In this document: positions 47,771 through 56,999 of the stretch, piece by piece
Numbering within the stretch: position 1 is the first letter of the stretch
How the letters are laid out: each line of letters starts with the position of its first letter
Source: Mesorhizobium sp.
GTDB lineage: Bacteria > Pseudomonadota > Alphaproteobacteria > Rhizobiales > Rhizobiaceae
Length of the DNA stretch: 64,000 nucleotides
Reading direction: 5' to 3'
Assembly: GCA_004020645.1 (NCBI GenBank)
Contig: SAQL01000018.1
Coordinates: 62,001 to 126,000, forward strand
The notes under the pieces: model-generated
Told to the model about the DNA's origin: nothing
The model's input: the letters and a program-made list of their open reading frames with translations, nothing else
The model's database searches: none
Translations under genes and position numbers: made by a program

Positions 47771-48904
47771 TCAGGCCCCTGCCCGCTCCATGCCGAGGCG
47801 GGCGATACGGCGAAGCTCGTCGATCGGGGTCAGGCCGCCGCTTCGCTCATAGTGCCAGAAGGTCCAGCCGTTGCAGGCATCCAGCCCCTGCACTTCCGCG
47901 CCGATCTTGTGGATCGACCCGGCGCTGTCGCCGACCGCCACAGTGCCGTCGGCGCGCACTCTGGCCGCCCAGCGCTTCTTGGCGTCGTAGAGCGTGGCGC
48001 CCGGCAGCATCAGCCCGGTGTCGATGAGGCTGACGAAAGCAACGCGCGGCTCGGCGCGCTTGCCGGTAAGCACGGTAAGAGCAGCGCCGTCCAGCGGCCG
48101 GACTGCATCGATGCGCTCGTTGGCGGCGTCGATATAGGCCTGCTCGCGCTCGATGCCGACGAAATGGCGGCCGAGGCGCTTGGCCACCGCGCCGGTGGTG
48201 CCGGAGCCGAAGAAGGGATCGAGCACGATATCGCCGGGCTTCGTCGAGGCCATCATGATGCGGGCGAGCAGCGCTTCGGGCTTCTGCGTCGGATGCAGCT
48301 TGTCGCCATTTTCGTTCTTCAGGCGCTCGCTGCCGGTGCAGATCGGAAACAGCCAGTCGGAACGCATCTGGATGTCGTCGTTCGACGCCTTCAGCGCTTC
48401 GTAGTTGAAGGTGTAGCCCTTGCCCTTTTGGTCGCGCGAGGCCCAGATCATCGTCTCATGGGCATTCTGGAAGCGGCGGCCGCGGAAATTCGGCATCGGA
48501 TTGGTCTTGCGCCACACGACATCGTTGAGGATCCAGAACCCCAGATCCTGCATCTTGGCGCCGACCCTGAAAATGTTGTGGTAGGAGCCGATGACCCAGA
48601 TGGTGCCGTTGGGCTTCAGCACGCGGCGCGCCGCCAGCAGCCAGGCCCGGGTGAAGGCGTCGTAGACCTCAAAACTCGCGAACTGGTCCCAGTCGTCGTC
48701 GACGGCATCGACCTTGGACTGGTCGGGCCGGTGCAGATCGCCGTCGAGCTGCAGATTGTAAGGCGGATCGGCAAAAATCACGTCGATGGATTTTTCCGGC
48801 AGCCGGTCGAGCGCGGCGACACAATCGCCCTTCAGGATCGTATCCAGCCATTCAGATTGCTGGGGAGCGTGGGAAAGCTCGTCGAGAAGACGCACGGCAG
48901 ACAT
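47771..48904 (-). CDS. ccrM: cell-cycle DNA adenine methyltransferase, GANTC-specific
   Basis: 377 residues from MSAVRLLDEL. Beta-class N6-adenine methyltransferase: DPPYNLQLDG (motif IV), FFGSGTTG (motif I), PTQKPE, and the C-terminal alphaproteobacterial CcrM extension (DAKKRWAARVRADGTV ... ACNGWTFWHYERSGGLTPIDELR). It methylates GANTC and is tied to the cell cycle through CtrA in this class. Converges with the small gene at 47423, 6 bp apart. Confidence 0.95.
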   Translation of the reverse strand: MSAVRLLDELSHAPQQSEWLDTILKGDCVAALDRLPEKSIDVIFADPPYNLQLDGDLHRPDQSKVDAVDDDWDQFASFEVYDAFTRAWLLAARRVLKPNGTIWVIGSYHNIFRVGAKMQDLGFWILNDVVWRKTNPMPNFRGRRFQNAHETMIWASRDQKGKGYTFNYEALKASNDDIQMRSDWLFPICTGSERLKNENGDKLHPTQKPEALLARIMMASTKPGDIVLDPFFGSGTTGAVAKRLGRHFVGIEREQAYIDAANERIDAVRPLDGAALTVLTGKRAEPRVAFVSLIDTGLMLPGATLYDAKKRWAARVRADGTVAVGDSAGSIHKIGAEVQGLDACNGWTFWHYERSGGLTPIDELRRIARLGMERAGA

Positions 48905-49079
48905 TGTTACACCCAAAGCACGCGTTACTATTTACTCCCTGTTATGGTTACCGATCAGCGTAAATATTCGGTGAAGGCCTGAGGTGCGGACCCCGGGTAA
49001 TTTGCGAAGATCGGCCTGTTGGTGTATGCCGCGCCGCCTGAACCGTTCCAGCCTCCTCCCTCCCGCTTTCCGGATCGCC

Positions 49080-49769
49080 ATGCCCCAGCCAGACCTTGTC
49101 ATCTTCGATTGCGACGGCGTGCTCGTCGATTCCGAAATCATCGCCGCGCGCATCGAAGCCGAGCTTTTGACGTCGGCCGGTTACGAGATATCGGCCGAGG
49201 AGCTTTCCGAAACCTATGCCGGGCTGACCTTCAAGGCCATCATGATGCGGGTCGAGGAAAAGTCCCGCATCCCGTTTCAGGCCTCGCTGATCGATCGTGC
49301 CGAAGACCTGGTCGACCGCCGGCTGCGCAGCGACGTGCGCGCCGTCGACGGGGTGCACGAGGCGGTCGCCGCGGTGACCACGCCGCGCTGCGTCTGCTCG
49401 AATTCGCGCTCCGAGCGGATCCAATTCATGCTGGAGAAGGTGCATCTGCTGCCGTTTTTCAACGGCCGGATTTTTTCCTCGCTGGAAACACCGAGCGGAA
49501 AATCCAAGCCGGCGCCCGACGTGTTTCTCTTTGCCGCGGCAAAGCTCCAGGCCGATCCAGCGAACACCTTCGTCATCGAAGATTCCGTGCATGGCGTGAC
49601 CGGCGCCAGGACAGCCGGCATGCGTGTGATCGGCTTCACCGGAGCGGCGCACAGCTATCCCGGGCAGGCCGACGCGCTGACCGAGGCCGGCGCCGAAACG
49701 GTCATCCGCCGCTGGGCGGAACTGAAAAGCGTGATCGCCGCCCTGTCGGAGTGGTCGGCGGATGCGTGA
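49080..49769 (+). CDS. HAD-superfamily phosphatase, CbbY/phosphoglycolate type
   Basis: 229 residues from MPQPDLVIFDCDGVLVDSE; the 32 upstream in-frame residues are not family-like. Motif I DCDGVLVDSE, motif II CVCSNSRSERI, KPAPDVFLFAA with the conserved lysine, motif IV FVIEDSVHGVTGARTAGM. A sugar-phosphate phosphatase or mutase of HAD subfamily IA. Transcribed alone and divergent from ccrM. Confidence 0.92.
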   Translation: MPQPDLVIFDCDGVLVDSEIIAARIEAELLTSAGYEISAEELSETYAGLTFKAIMMRVEEKSRIPFQASLIDRAEDLVDRRLRSDVRAVDGVHEAVAAVTTPRCVCSNSRSERIQFMLEKVHLLPFFNGRIFSSLETPSGKSKPAPDVFLFAAAKLQADPANTFVIEDSVHGVTGARTAGMRVIGFTGAAHSYPGQADALTEAGAETVIRRWAELKSVIAALSEWSADA

Positions 49770-49808
49770 AGCAGGCGCCCAAATGGACACGCAGTTCCAA
49801 AGCCGCGG

Positions 49809-50483
49809 CTATTCGGCCGCGGCAATCTTCTTGTCGGTCTTCTTCGGCGGGCCTTCGTCATAGCCGGCGAACGCCTGATAATCCTTCGCGGTCGGCTCGG
49901 GAACGACAACGTTCGAATCGGTGAAGACGAACTGGGTGGCACTGGAGGGATTGGTAACCTGGACCTGATGTTGGTGAAGCTGCGAATAAAGGACCTCGGT
50001 GCCGTGCATCACAGCGATACGGATCGGCATGGTGATGGTGCCCGGGCTGAACATCGGTCCCGGAACGACCTTGCCGGCGACGGCGATCTTCATCGTCAGC
50101 GAGCCGTTGGCACGGTTGCAGTCGCGGGTCACATCGGTGATCGAAGCCTGGTAGATGATCTTCGCGGAATCGTCCTGCTGGTCGCTGCTCGCGTCAAGCG
50201 CAGCAGCTTCTGCATCCTCGGCGGCGGCTTTTTTCTTGGGCTTTTGACCGCCCTTGGCATAGGTGTTGAAGAAGGCGGTGCCGTCGCGCAGCGTCACTTT
50301 CGGACAATAGGCCAGCAATTGGCTGGCGAGAACTTTTGGGTCCGGCGGTGGTGGCGGCGTCGTGTCCTTCTTTCCGAAGCCCAGCATGCTACTGCCGCCT
50401 GATTGGCAGCCGGCGGCGGTAAGCATAAAGCCGGTGAGCGCCAGACCCGCGACAAAACGACCGTTGGATGAATGAAACGCCAT
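49809..50483 (-). CDS. conserved lipoprotein
   Basis: 224 residues from MAFHSSNGRF. Signal peptide with lipobox LTAAGC (cysteine ~26), then a proline run (TPPPPPDP), a lysine/alanine-rich low-complexity linker (~75-100) and a C-terminal beta-rich domain (IIYQASITDVTRDCNRANGSLTMKIAVAGKVVPGP). A family common in Rhizobiales envelopes; function unknown. Divergent from thrC. Confidence 0.85.
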   Translation of the reverse strand: MAFHSSNGRFVAGLALTGFMLTAAGCQSGGSSMLGFGKKDTTPPPPPDPKVLASQLLAYCPKVTLRDGTAFFNTYAKGGQKPKKKAAAEDAEAAALDASSDQQDDSAKIIYQASITDVTRDCNRANGSLTMKIAVAGKVVPGPMFSPGTITMPIRIAVMHGTEVLYSQLHQHQVQVTNPSSATQFVFTDSNVVVPEPTAKDYQAFAGYDEGPPKKTDKKIAAAE

Positions 50484-50603
50484 GAACTGCACTTCCCTCT
50501 CGCAAAGCGGGTGACGTATATCAACCGCGCGGCAAAAATGCGACTGAGCAACTACGGAAATTAACCACTTTGCCGCGGACGGACCGCCCGGCAGCAATGG
50601 AAC

Positions 50604-52007
50604 ATGACGATGCAATATGTGAGTACCCGCGGGGAAGCGCCCGTGCTTGGATTTTCCGACGCGGTGCTGGCGGGCTTGGCGCGCGATGGCGGTCTTTATG
50701 TGCCTGATATCTGGCCGCAGTTTTCGGCGGCAGAGATCCGCGCCATGCGCGGCCTTGCCTATCCCGACCTCGCCATCCGCGTGCTGTCGCCGTTTCTCGG
50801 CGGCGAGATCGCGATGCCGGTGTTCGAACGCCTGGTGCGCGAAGCTTATGCGACGTTCCGTCACGAGGCGGTCTGCCCGCTGGTGCAGACCGGCTCGAAC
50901 ATGTTCGTTCTGGAACTCTTCCATGGCCCGACGCTTGCCTTCAAGGACGTGGCCATGCAGCTTCTCGCCCGGCTGATGGACCATGTGCTTGCCGAACGCG
51001 GCCAGCGCGCCACCATTGTCGGTGCCACGTCCGGCGATACCGGCGGGGCCGCCATCGATGCCTTCGCCGGGCGCAATCGCACCGACATCTTCGTCCTTTT
51101 CCCGCACGGCCGGGTCTCGCCGGTGCAGCAGCGGCAAATGACGACGTCCATCGCCGCAAATGTCCATGCACTGGCGGTCGAAGGCAATTTCGACGATTGC
51201 CAGGGGCTGGTGAAGGACATGTTCAACGATCACGGTTTTCGCGACCGGGTGTCGCTGTCCGGGGTCAATTCGATCAACTGGGCCCGCATCATGGCCCAGA
51301 TCGTCTATTACTTCTCATCGGCGCTGTCGCTCGGCGCGCCCGACCGGCCGGTCTCCTTCACGGTGCCGACCGGCAATTTCGGCGACATCTTCGCCGGCTA
51401 CGCCGCCAAGAAGATGGGGCTGCCGATCGAGCGCCTGATCATCGCGACCAACGACAACGACATTCTGGCGCGCACGCTGTCGAGCGGCGAATACCGCACG
51501 AAAGGCGTCTTTTCGACCACGTCGCCGTCGATGGACATCCAGGTCTCTTCGAATTTCGAGCGCTTGCTGTTCGAGGCGGCCGGCCGCGACGCCTCGACCG
51601 TGCGGCGCTACATGAGCGGCCTCAAGCAGTCCGGCGCCTTCACCATCGAAGCCGGCGAGATCGCCAGGATCCGCTCCGAATTCGATGCCGGCCGTTCGAC
51701 CATGGACGAAGTCGCCGCTACGATCCGCTCGACGCTCGCAGCCAGCCACTATCTGCTCGACCCGCACACGGCCGCGGCGATGCATGTTGCGGCTGCGAAG
51801 GCCACCAGTGCCGTGCCGATGGTGGTGCTGGGCACCGCCCATCCGGCAAAGTTCCCGGCCGCCGTCGAAGCCGCCAGCGGCGTGTCGCCTGCCCTGCCCG
51901 CATGGCTAGGCAGGTTGATGACATCAGAGGAAAAATACACGGTACTTCCATCCGACCTGAAAATGGTGGAAGATTATGTTAGCCGCCACACGCGGGCGGC
52001 AAGTTAG
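50604..52007 (+). CDS. thrC: threonine synthase
   Basis: 467 residues. PLP enzyme making threonine from O-phosphohomoserine. MQYVSTRG start, the PLP lysine in LAFKDVAMQLLA (~residue 112), GATSGDTGGAAIDAF, SVNSINW-type GVNSINWARIMAQIVYYF and PTGNFGDIFAGY phosphate loop. Followed after 14 bp by the M16 peptidase, an arrangement common in alphaproteobacteria. Confidence 0.96.
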   Translation: MTMQYVSTRGEAPVLGFSDAVLAGLARDGGLYVPDIWPQFSAAEIRAMRGLAYPDLAIRVLSPFLGGEIAMPVFERLVREAYATFRHEAVCPLVQTGSNMFVLELFHGPTLAFKDVAMQLLARLMDHVLAERGQRATIVGATSGDTGGAAIDAFAGRNRTDIFVLFPHGRVSPVQQRQMTTSIAANVHALAVEGNFDDCQGLVKDMFNDHGFRDRVSLSGVNSINWARIMAQIVYYFSSALSLGAPDRPVSFTVPTGNFGDIFAGYAAKKMGLPIERLIIATNDNDILARTLSSGEYRTKGVFSTTSPSMDIQVSSNFERLLFEAAGRDASTVRRYMSGLKQSGAFTIEAGEIARIRSEFDAGRSTMDEVAATIRSTLAASHYLLDPHTAAAMHVAAAKATSAVPMVVLGTAHPAKFPAAVEAASGVSPALPAWLGRLMTSEEKYTVLPSDLKMVEDYVSRHTRAAS

Positions 52008-52021
52008 GGAGTATTTGATAT

Positions 52022-53314
52022 ATGGGTGTTGAGGTAAGCCGTCTGTCGAACGGCCTGACAGTCGCCACCGAAACCCTTCCAAGCCTCGAATCCGTCGCTC
52101 TTGGTGCCTGGGTCAAATCAGGGGCCCGCAACGAGCGTAGCGAAGAGCACGGAATGGCCCACTTGCTTGAACATATGGCGTTCAAGGGAACCAGAAGGCG
52201 AAGCGCCTTCGAGATCGCCTCGGAAATCGAGGATGTCGGCGGCGAGATCAATGCCGCCACCAGTGTCGAGACCACCTCCTATTATGCCAGGGTGCTAAGC
52301 GACGATGTGCCCCTGGCCGTCGATATCCTCTCCGACATCCTGCAGGAATCCGAGTTCGACCCGCAGGAGCTGGAGCGCGAGCAGCATGTGATCCTGCAGG
52401 AGATCGGCGCCGCTCACGATACGCCCGACGATATCGTCTTCGACCGCTTCACCGAGACGGCTTTCCGCCACCAGACGATCGGCCGCTCCATCCTCGGCAC
52501 GCCGGAAACCGTCAAATCCTTCACCTCGAAGCAATTGCACAAATTCATCGAACGGCAATATGGCGCCGAGCGCATGGTGGTCGTCGCCGCAGGCGACATC
52601 AAGCACGACAATTTCGTGCGCGAGGTCGAGAAGCATCTCGGCGGTTTCCGCAGCAAATCCGACAACACGATGCCGCAGTTTGCGCAATATGTCGGCGGCG
52701 ATTTCCGCGAGGACCGCGACCTGATGGACGCGCAGATCGTGCTGGGGTTCGAGGGCCGCGCCTATCATGTACGCGACTTCTACGCCTCGCAGGTCCTGTC
52801 GATGATCCTTGGCGGCGGCATGTCGTCACGTCTTTTCCAGGAGGTCCGTGAAAAGCGCGGGCTGTGCTATTCGGTCTATGCCTTCCACTGGGGCTTTTCC
52901 GACACCGGCATATTCGGCGTCCATGCCGCGACCGGGCAGAGCGACATCGCCGAACTGGTGCCGGTGGTTATCGACGAGTTGCAGAAGGCCGGCGAGAGCA
53001 TCCTGCAGGAGGAACTCGACCGGGCACGCGCCCAGTACCGCGCAGGCCTGATCATGTCCGCCGAAAGCCCGGCCAGCCGTGCCTCGCAGATCGCCCGGCA
53101 AATGCTTCTGTTCGGCCGGCCGATCGCCAAGGAAGAACTGATGGAACGGCTGTCGGCGCTGACGGTCGAGCGGCTGACGGACCTGTCGTCACGGCTGTTT
53201 TCGACCAAGCCGACGCTGACTGCCGTCGGACCGGTGGGTACGCTCGCTCCCTATGAGGCGGTCCTCGAATCGCTATCGGGCACGCAGACCATGGCCCGAA
53301 AGCTCGCCGGCTAA
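52022..53314 (+). CDS. M16 family zinc peptidase (processing-peptidase-like)
   Basis: 430 residues, GGGAG site before the ATG. The inverted zinc motif HLLEH (MAHLLEHMAFKGT) with the third ligand in GGEINAATSVETTSYYA, then the conserved GGGMSSRLFQEVREKRGLCYSVYAF of the C-terminal half. This is the alphaproteobacterial relative of the mitochondrial processing peptidase beta subunit. Probably cotranscribed with thrC and the GNAT enzyme. Confidence 0.95.
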   Translation: MGVEVSRLSNGLTVATETLPSLESVALGAWVKSGARNERSEEHGMAHLLEHMAFKGTRRRSAFEIASEIEDVGGEINAATSVETTSYYARVLSDDVPLAVDILSDILQESEFDPQELEREQHVILQEIGAAHDTPDDIVFDRFTETAFRHQTIGRSILGTPETVKSFTSKQLHKFIERQYGAERMVVVAAGDIKHDNFVREVEKHLGGFRSKSDNTMPQFAQYVGGDFREDRDLMDAQIVLGFEGRAYHVRDFYASQVLSMILGGGMSSRLFQEVREKRGLCYSVYAFHWGFSDTGIFGVHAATGQSDIAELVPVVIDELQKAGESILQEELDRARAQYRAGLIMSAESPASRASQIARQMLLFGRPIAKEELMERLSALTVERLTDLSSRLFSTKPTLTAVGPVGTLAPYEAVLESLSGTQTMARKLAG

Positions 53315-53329
53315 GTCCATCAAAGCGTC

Positions 53330-53926
53330 ATGTTCGCGCTCCCTTTCTTTCGCCGTGACCTGCCGGCACTGAAGGGTGACCGGGTCACGCTGCGCGTGCC
53401 GCTGACCAACGACTATCGCGAATGGTCGGTGCTGCGCGGGGAAAGCCGCGCCTTCCTGGAGCCGTGGGAGCCGCGGTGGAACCCTGACGAGCTCGACCGC
53501 ACGGCCTGGCGGCATCGCCTCAGCCGCTATCGGGAAGACTATGCCCAGGGAACGGCGATAGCCTTCTTCATCTTCGAGAAAGGCAACGGCAAGCTTGTCG
53601 GTGGAATCACCCTCGGCAACATCCGCCACGGCGTCGCACAAAGTGGCCATCTCGGCTACTGGATCGGCGAGCGCTACAGCGGCCGTGGCCTGATGACCGA
53701 CGCGGTCAAGGTGGTGACGCGCTTCGCCTTCGATACGCTGAGGTTGCACCGGATCGAAGCTGCCTGTATTCCCGACAACGCTCGGTCGATCCGCGTGCTT
53801 GAAAAAGCCGGATTCCGGCGCGAAGGACTTCTGCGATCCTATCTCAGGATCAATGGCATCTGGCAGGACCACTACCTCTACGCCCGGATCGAAGACGATC
53901 CGCCGGGCGCGGGAACGAAGGACTGA
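53330..53926 (+). CDS. GNAT acetyltransferase, RimJ/RimL-like
   Basis: 198 residues. LPALKGDRVTLRVPLTNDYREW at the N-terminus, acetyl-CoA site LGYWIGERYSGRGLMTDAVKVV and RIEAACIPDNARSIRVLEKAGFRREGLLRSYLRINGIWQDHYLYARI, all as in protein N-alpha-acetyltransferases of the RimJ group. The substrate is unknown. 15 bp after the M16 gene. Confidence 0.9.
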   Translation: MFALPFFRRDLPALKGDRVTLRVPLTNDYREWSVLRGESRAFLEPWEPRWNPDELDRTAWRHRLSRYREDYAQGTAIAFFIFEKGNGKLVGGITLGNIRHGVAQSGHLGYWIGERYSGRGLMTDAVKVVTRFAFDTLRLHRIEAACIPDNARSIRVLEKAGFRREGLLRSYLRINGIWQDHYLYARIEDDPPGAGTKD

Positions 53927-53929
53927 TTT

Positions 53930-56818
53930 TTGACGAATTTCCTGCGAATCGGGTCGTTGTTCGCCTTTGTGCTGACGGCAATCGTCGTGCTCTGCGCGGC
54001 GTCCTCGGCCTTCGCCGTCGAACCGATCAAGATCGCCCGCGACGACGTGGCGCTCGACCTTTCGGGCGCCGTCGAAATCTACCGCAACCAGGGCGAGAAC
54101 TTTCAGGTGTCGACCGCTCCGGGCCCGGACGGCATCGTGCGGCGCATCGAGGTCGAGGCCAATGATGCGCGCTCGACCGGCGACTGGGCGGTGTTCGCAC
54201 TTGCCAACACCACCGACCAGCAGCTCGACAGGCTGATCGTCGCACCACATTTCCGGCTGGTGAATTCCGGCATCTTCTGGCCGGATCTCGGCTCGACCCG
54301 CATTGCTGCGATCACGCCCAGCGAGGGCTTCGCGCTCGACCGCCAGACCAGCCCCGACGCCGATGTGTTCCGGGTGACGCTGAACCCCGGAACGGTGATC
54401 ACCTTCATTGCCGAACTTGCCTCGCCCAAACTGCCGCAGGTCTATCTATGGGATCCGGAATCCTACAAGGACTCGGTCAACTCCTACACGCTGTTTCGCG
54501 GCATCGTCATCGGCATCGCCGGCCTCCTGGCGCTGTTCCTGACCATCCTTTTCGTCGTCAAGGGGACCTCGATGTTCCCGGCAACCGCAGCACTCGCCTG
54601 GGCGGTGCTCGCCTATATCTGCATCGATTTCGGCTTTCTCAACAAGGTTTTGGAAATATCGCCCGGCAACGAGCAGATGTGGCGAGCCGGAACGGAGGTG
54701 GCGCTTGCGGCGACCTTCGTGGTGTTCCTGTTCGCCTATCTCAACCTCAACCGATGGCACGGCCATTTCAGCTATGGCGCGCTGGTCTGGATTCTGGGGC
54801 TGGTACTGATCGCAGGCGTTGCAATCGTCGATCCGGCGGTCGCCGCCGGCATCGCCAGGCTGTCCTTCGCCGCCACCGCGCTGACCGGCCTCGGCCTGAT
54901 CATCTTCCTCGGCATACGCGGCTACGACCGTGCCATCATGCTGGTGCCCAGTTGGGTCATGGTCCTGTTGTGGCTATGCGGGTCGTGGATGGCGATCACC
55001 GGCATGCTCGACAACGACATCGCCCAGCCGGCATTGGGCGGCGGGCTGATCCTCATTATCCTGCTGATCGGCTTCACCGTCATGCAGCACGCCTTTGCCG
55101 GCGGCGCGCTGCATCAGGGCCTGTTCTCCGATCTCGAACGGCAGGCGCTGGCCGTCGCCGGATCGGGCGACACGGTTTGGGACTGGGACGTGATGCGCGA
55201 CCGCGTCGTCACCAAGCCGGATGTCAGCATCCAGCTTGGCCTTGCGCCCGACAGCCTGGGCGGCGCCGCCCGCAACTGGCTGCCGGTGCTGCATGCCGAT
55301 GATCGCGACACGTTCCGCACAACGCTCGACGTGGTGCTCGAACACCGGCGCGGCCGTGTGTCGCAGAATTTCCGCCTGCGCGGTGCCGATGGGCACTATC
55401 ACTGGTTTTCGCTGCGCGCCCGGCCGGTGATCGGATCGGACGGCGAGGTCATCCGCTGCGTCGGAACCATGGTCGACGTGACGGAGCAGAAGAAGTCCGA
55501 GGAGAGGCTGCTGCACGATGCCGTGCACGACAATCTGACCGGCCTGCCGAACCGGGAATTGCTGATGAACCGGCTGGAGGCGATCATCTCGATTGCGCGC
55601 ACGGAAGAGAAGGTGCGTCCGACCGTCTTCGTCATCGACATCGACCGGTTCAAGCAGGTCAATGACGGGCTCGGCATCTCGGCCGGCGATACCATCCTGC
55701 TGACCATTGCGCGCCGGCTGCACCGGCTGCTCAAGCCGAAGGATTCGCTGTCACGCTTTGCCGGCGACCAGTTCGCACTGATGCTGCTTTCCGAACAGGA
55801 CCCGGCCCGCATCGCAGCCGTTGCCGACGCCATCAAGCATGCGATCAACAATCCGATCACCTTTGCCAAGCGCGAGATCGTGCTGACCGCCTCGATCGGG
55901 CTGGTCACCTGGACCTCGGCGCAGAGTTCGGCCGAGGATATGGTCAAGGACGCCGAGCTTGCCATGCACCAGGCCAAGCGTTTCGGCGGCGACAGGATCG
56001 AGCCGTTCCGCCCCGCCTTCCGGACCGTGGGCACCGACCGGCTGCAGTTCGAGTCCGATCTGCGCCGCGCCATCGAACGGCGCGAATTCACACTCGCTTA
56101 CCAGCCCATCGTGCGGCTGGAAGACGGCAGCGTTGCCGGCTTCGAGGCGCTTTTACGCTGGGACCATCCGCGCCGCGGCATGATCCCGCCGGGCGATTTC
56201 ATCCCGGTCGCCGAGAGCTGCGGCCTGATCGTGCAGCTTGGCTTGTTCGCCATGCAACAGGCCGCCGAAGATCTGGCCGGATGGCAAAAGCAGATCGGCG
56301 ACGCGCCGCTGTCGGTCTCGGTCAACCTGTCCAGCCGCCAGCTCATCCGCCGCGATCTGGTCAGCGACGTCCGCTCGGTGATCGCGCGGGCCAATCTGAA
56401 GCCGCGCTGCTTCCGGCTCGAACTCACAGAATCGCTGGTGATGGACAATCCCGAGCAGACGGCCCATGTGCTGAACAAGCTCAAGAAGCTTGGTATCGGC
56501 CTGTCGCTGGACGATTTCGGCACCGGCTACTCATCGCTCGCCTATCTGACGCGCTTCCCCTTCGACACGATCAAGATCGACAAGAGCTTCGTCGACGACG
56601 CGACACCGAAACGCGCGGTGCTGCTCAAATCCATGGTCAACATGGCGCATGAACTCGGCCTTTCGGTCGTGGCCGAGGGCATTTCGGATGAAAGCGATGC
56701 GCTCGAACTGCGCCAGATGGGCTGCGAATATGTGCAGAGCTTCATGTTCGGCGCCCCGATGCCCGGCGATCAGGTGCTGAAGACGCTGAAGGAACAGTAT
56801 CCGCTGACTCGGGCCTAA
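53930..56818 (+). CDS. 7TMR-DISM-like membrane GGDEF-EAL protein (probable c-di-GMP phosphodiesterase)
   Basis: 962 residues from TTG, 3 bp after the acetyltransferase stop. Signal or first helix (~10-28), periplasmic sensor (~30-180), seven or so helices (~185-395), a PAS domain (~410-530, RVVTKPDVSIQLGLAPDSLGG ... RCVGTMVDVTEQKKSEE), GGDEF (~530-690) and EAL (~705-955). The cyclase motif reads AGDQF (~611), so cyclase activity is probably lost. The EAL side is intact: GFEALLRW (~739), ELTESLVMDN, LDDFGTGYSSL and KIDKSFVDD, which points to hydrolysis of c-di-GMP. Confidence 0.92.
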   Translation: MTNFLRIGSLFAFVLTAIVVLCAASSAFAVEPIKIARDDVALDLSGAVEIYRNQGENFQVSTAPGPDGIVRRIEVEANDARSTGDWAVFALANTTDQQLDRLIVAPHFRLVNSGIFWPDLGSTRIAAITPSEGFALDRQTSPDADVFRVTLNPGTVITFIAELASPKLPQVYLWDPESYKDSVNSYTLFRGIVIGIAGLLALFLTILFVVKGTSMFPATAALAWAVLAYICIDFGFLNKVLEISPGNEQMWRAGTEVALAATFVVFLFAYLNLNRWHGHFSYGALVWILGLVLIAGVAIVDPAVAAGIARLSFAATALTGLGLIIFLGIRGYDRAIMLVPSWVMVLLWLCGSWMAITGMLDNDIAQPALGGGLILIILLIGFTVMQHAFAGGALHQGLFSDLERQALAVAGSGDTVWDWDVMRDRVVTKPDVSIQLGLAPDSLGGAARNWLPVLHADDRDTFRTTLDVVLEHRRGRVSQNFRLRGADGHYHWFSLRARPVIGSDGEVIRCVGTMVDVTEQKKSEERLLHDAVHDNLTGLPNRELLMNRLEAIISIARTEEKVRPTVFVIDIDRFKQVNDGLGISAGDTILLTIARRLHRLLKPKDSLSRFAGDQFALMLLSEQDPARIAAVADAIKHAINNPITFAKREIVLTASIGLVTWTSAQSSAEDMVKDAELAMHQAKRFGGDRIEPFRPAFRTVGTDRLQFESDLRRAIERREFTLAYQPIVRLEDGSVAGFEALLRWDHPRRGMIPPGDFIPVAESCGLIVQLGLFAMQQAAEDLAGWQKQIGDAPLSVSVNLSSRQLIRRDLVSDVRSVIARANLKPRCFRLELTESLVMDNPEQTAHVLNKLKKLGIGLSLDDFGTGYSSLAYLTRFPFDTIKIDKSFVDDATPKRAVLLKSMVNMAHELGLSVVAEGISDESDALELRQMGCEYVQSFMFGAPMPGDQVLKTLKEQYPLTRA

Positions 56819-56834
56819 TTTCGTGCAAGTAATT

Positions 56835-56865
56835 GTCGCAATACCGCTGCACACTTTTGGGCGAC
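56835..56865. repeat. intergenic palindrome, type 2 (GTCGC...GCGAC)
   Basis: GTCGC pairs with GCGAC around ACCGCTGCACACTTTTG, a 17-base block identical to 63961-63977. It sits just after the GGDEF-EAL stop in a gap (56819-56999) with nothing else recognisable. Confidence 0.7.
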
Positions 56866-56999
56866 TGGTGGTGGGAGCCTGACGCGTGATACCTGCCTGG
56901 GAATGGCATTGCTGAGCCAGAATCCTTCCGGTCGCGCAGTATCGAGAACTTTAATTTTCTACCCGCGGCGCGGCTCCATCAATGTTGGAAAAGCCTGAA

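Noticed and set aside
49019..49924. A 301-codon plus-strand frame
   Set aside because: It runs in the wrong frame over the HAD gene and across its stop; the residues are mostly R, A and G with no motif.
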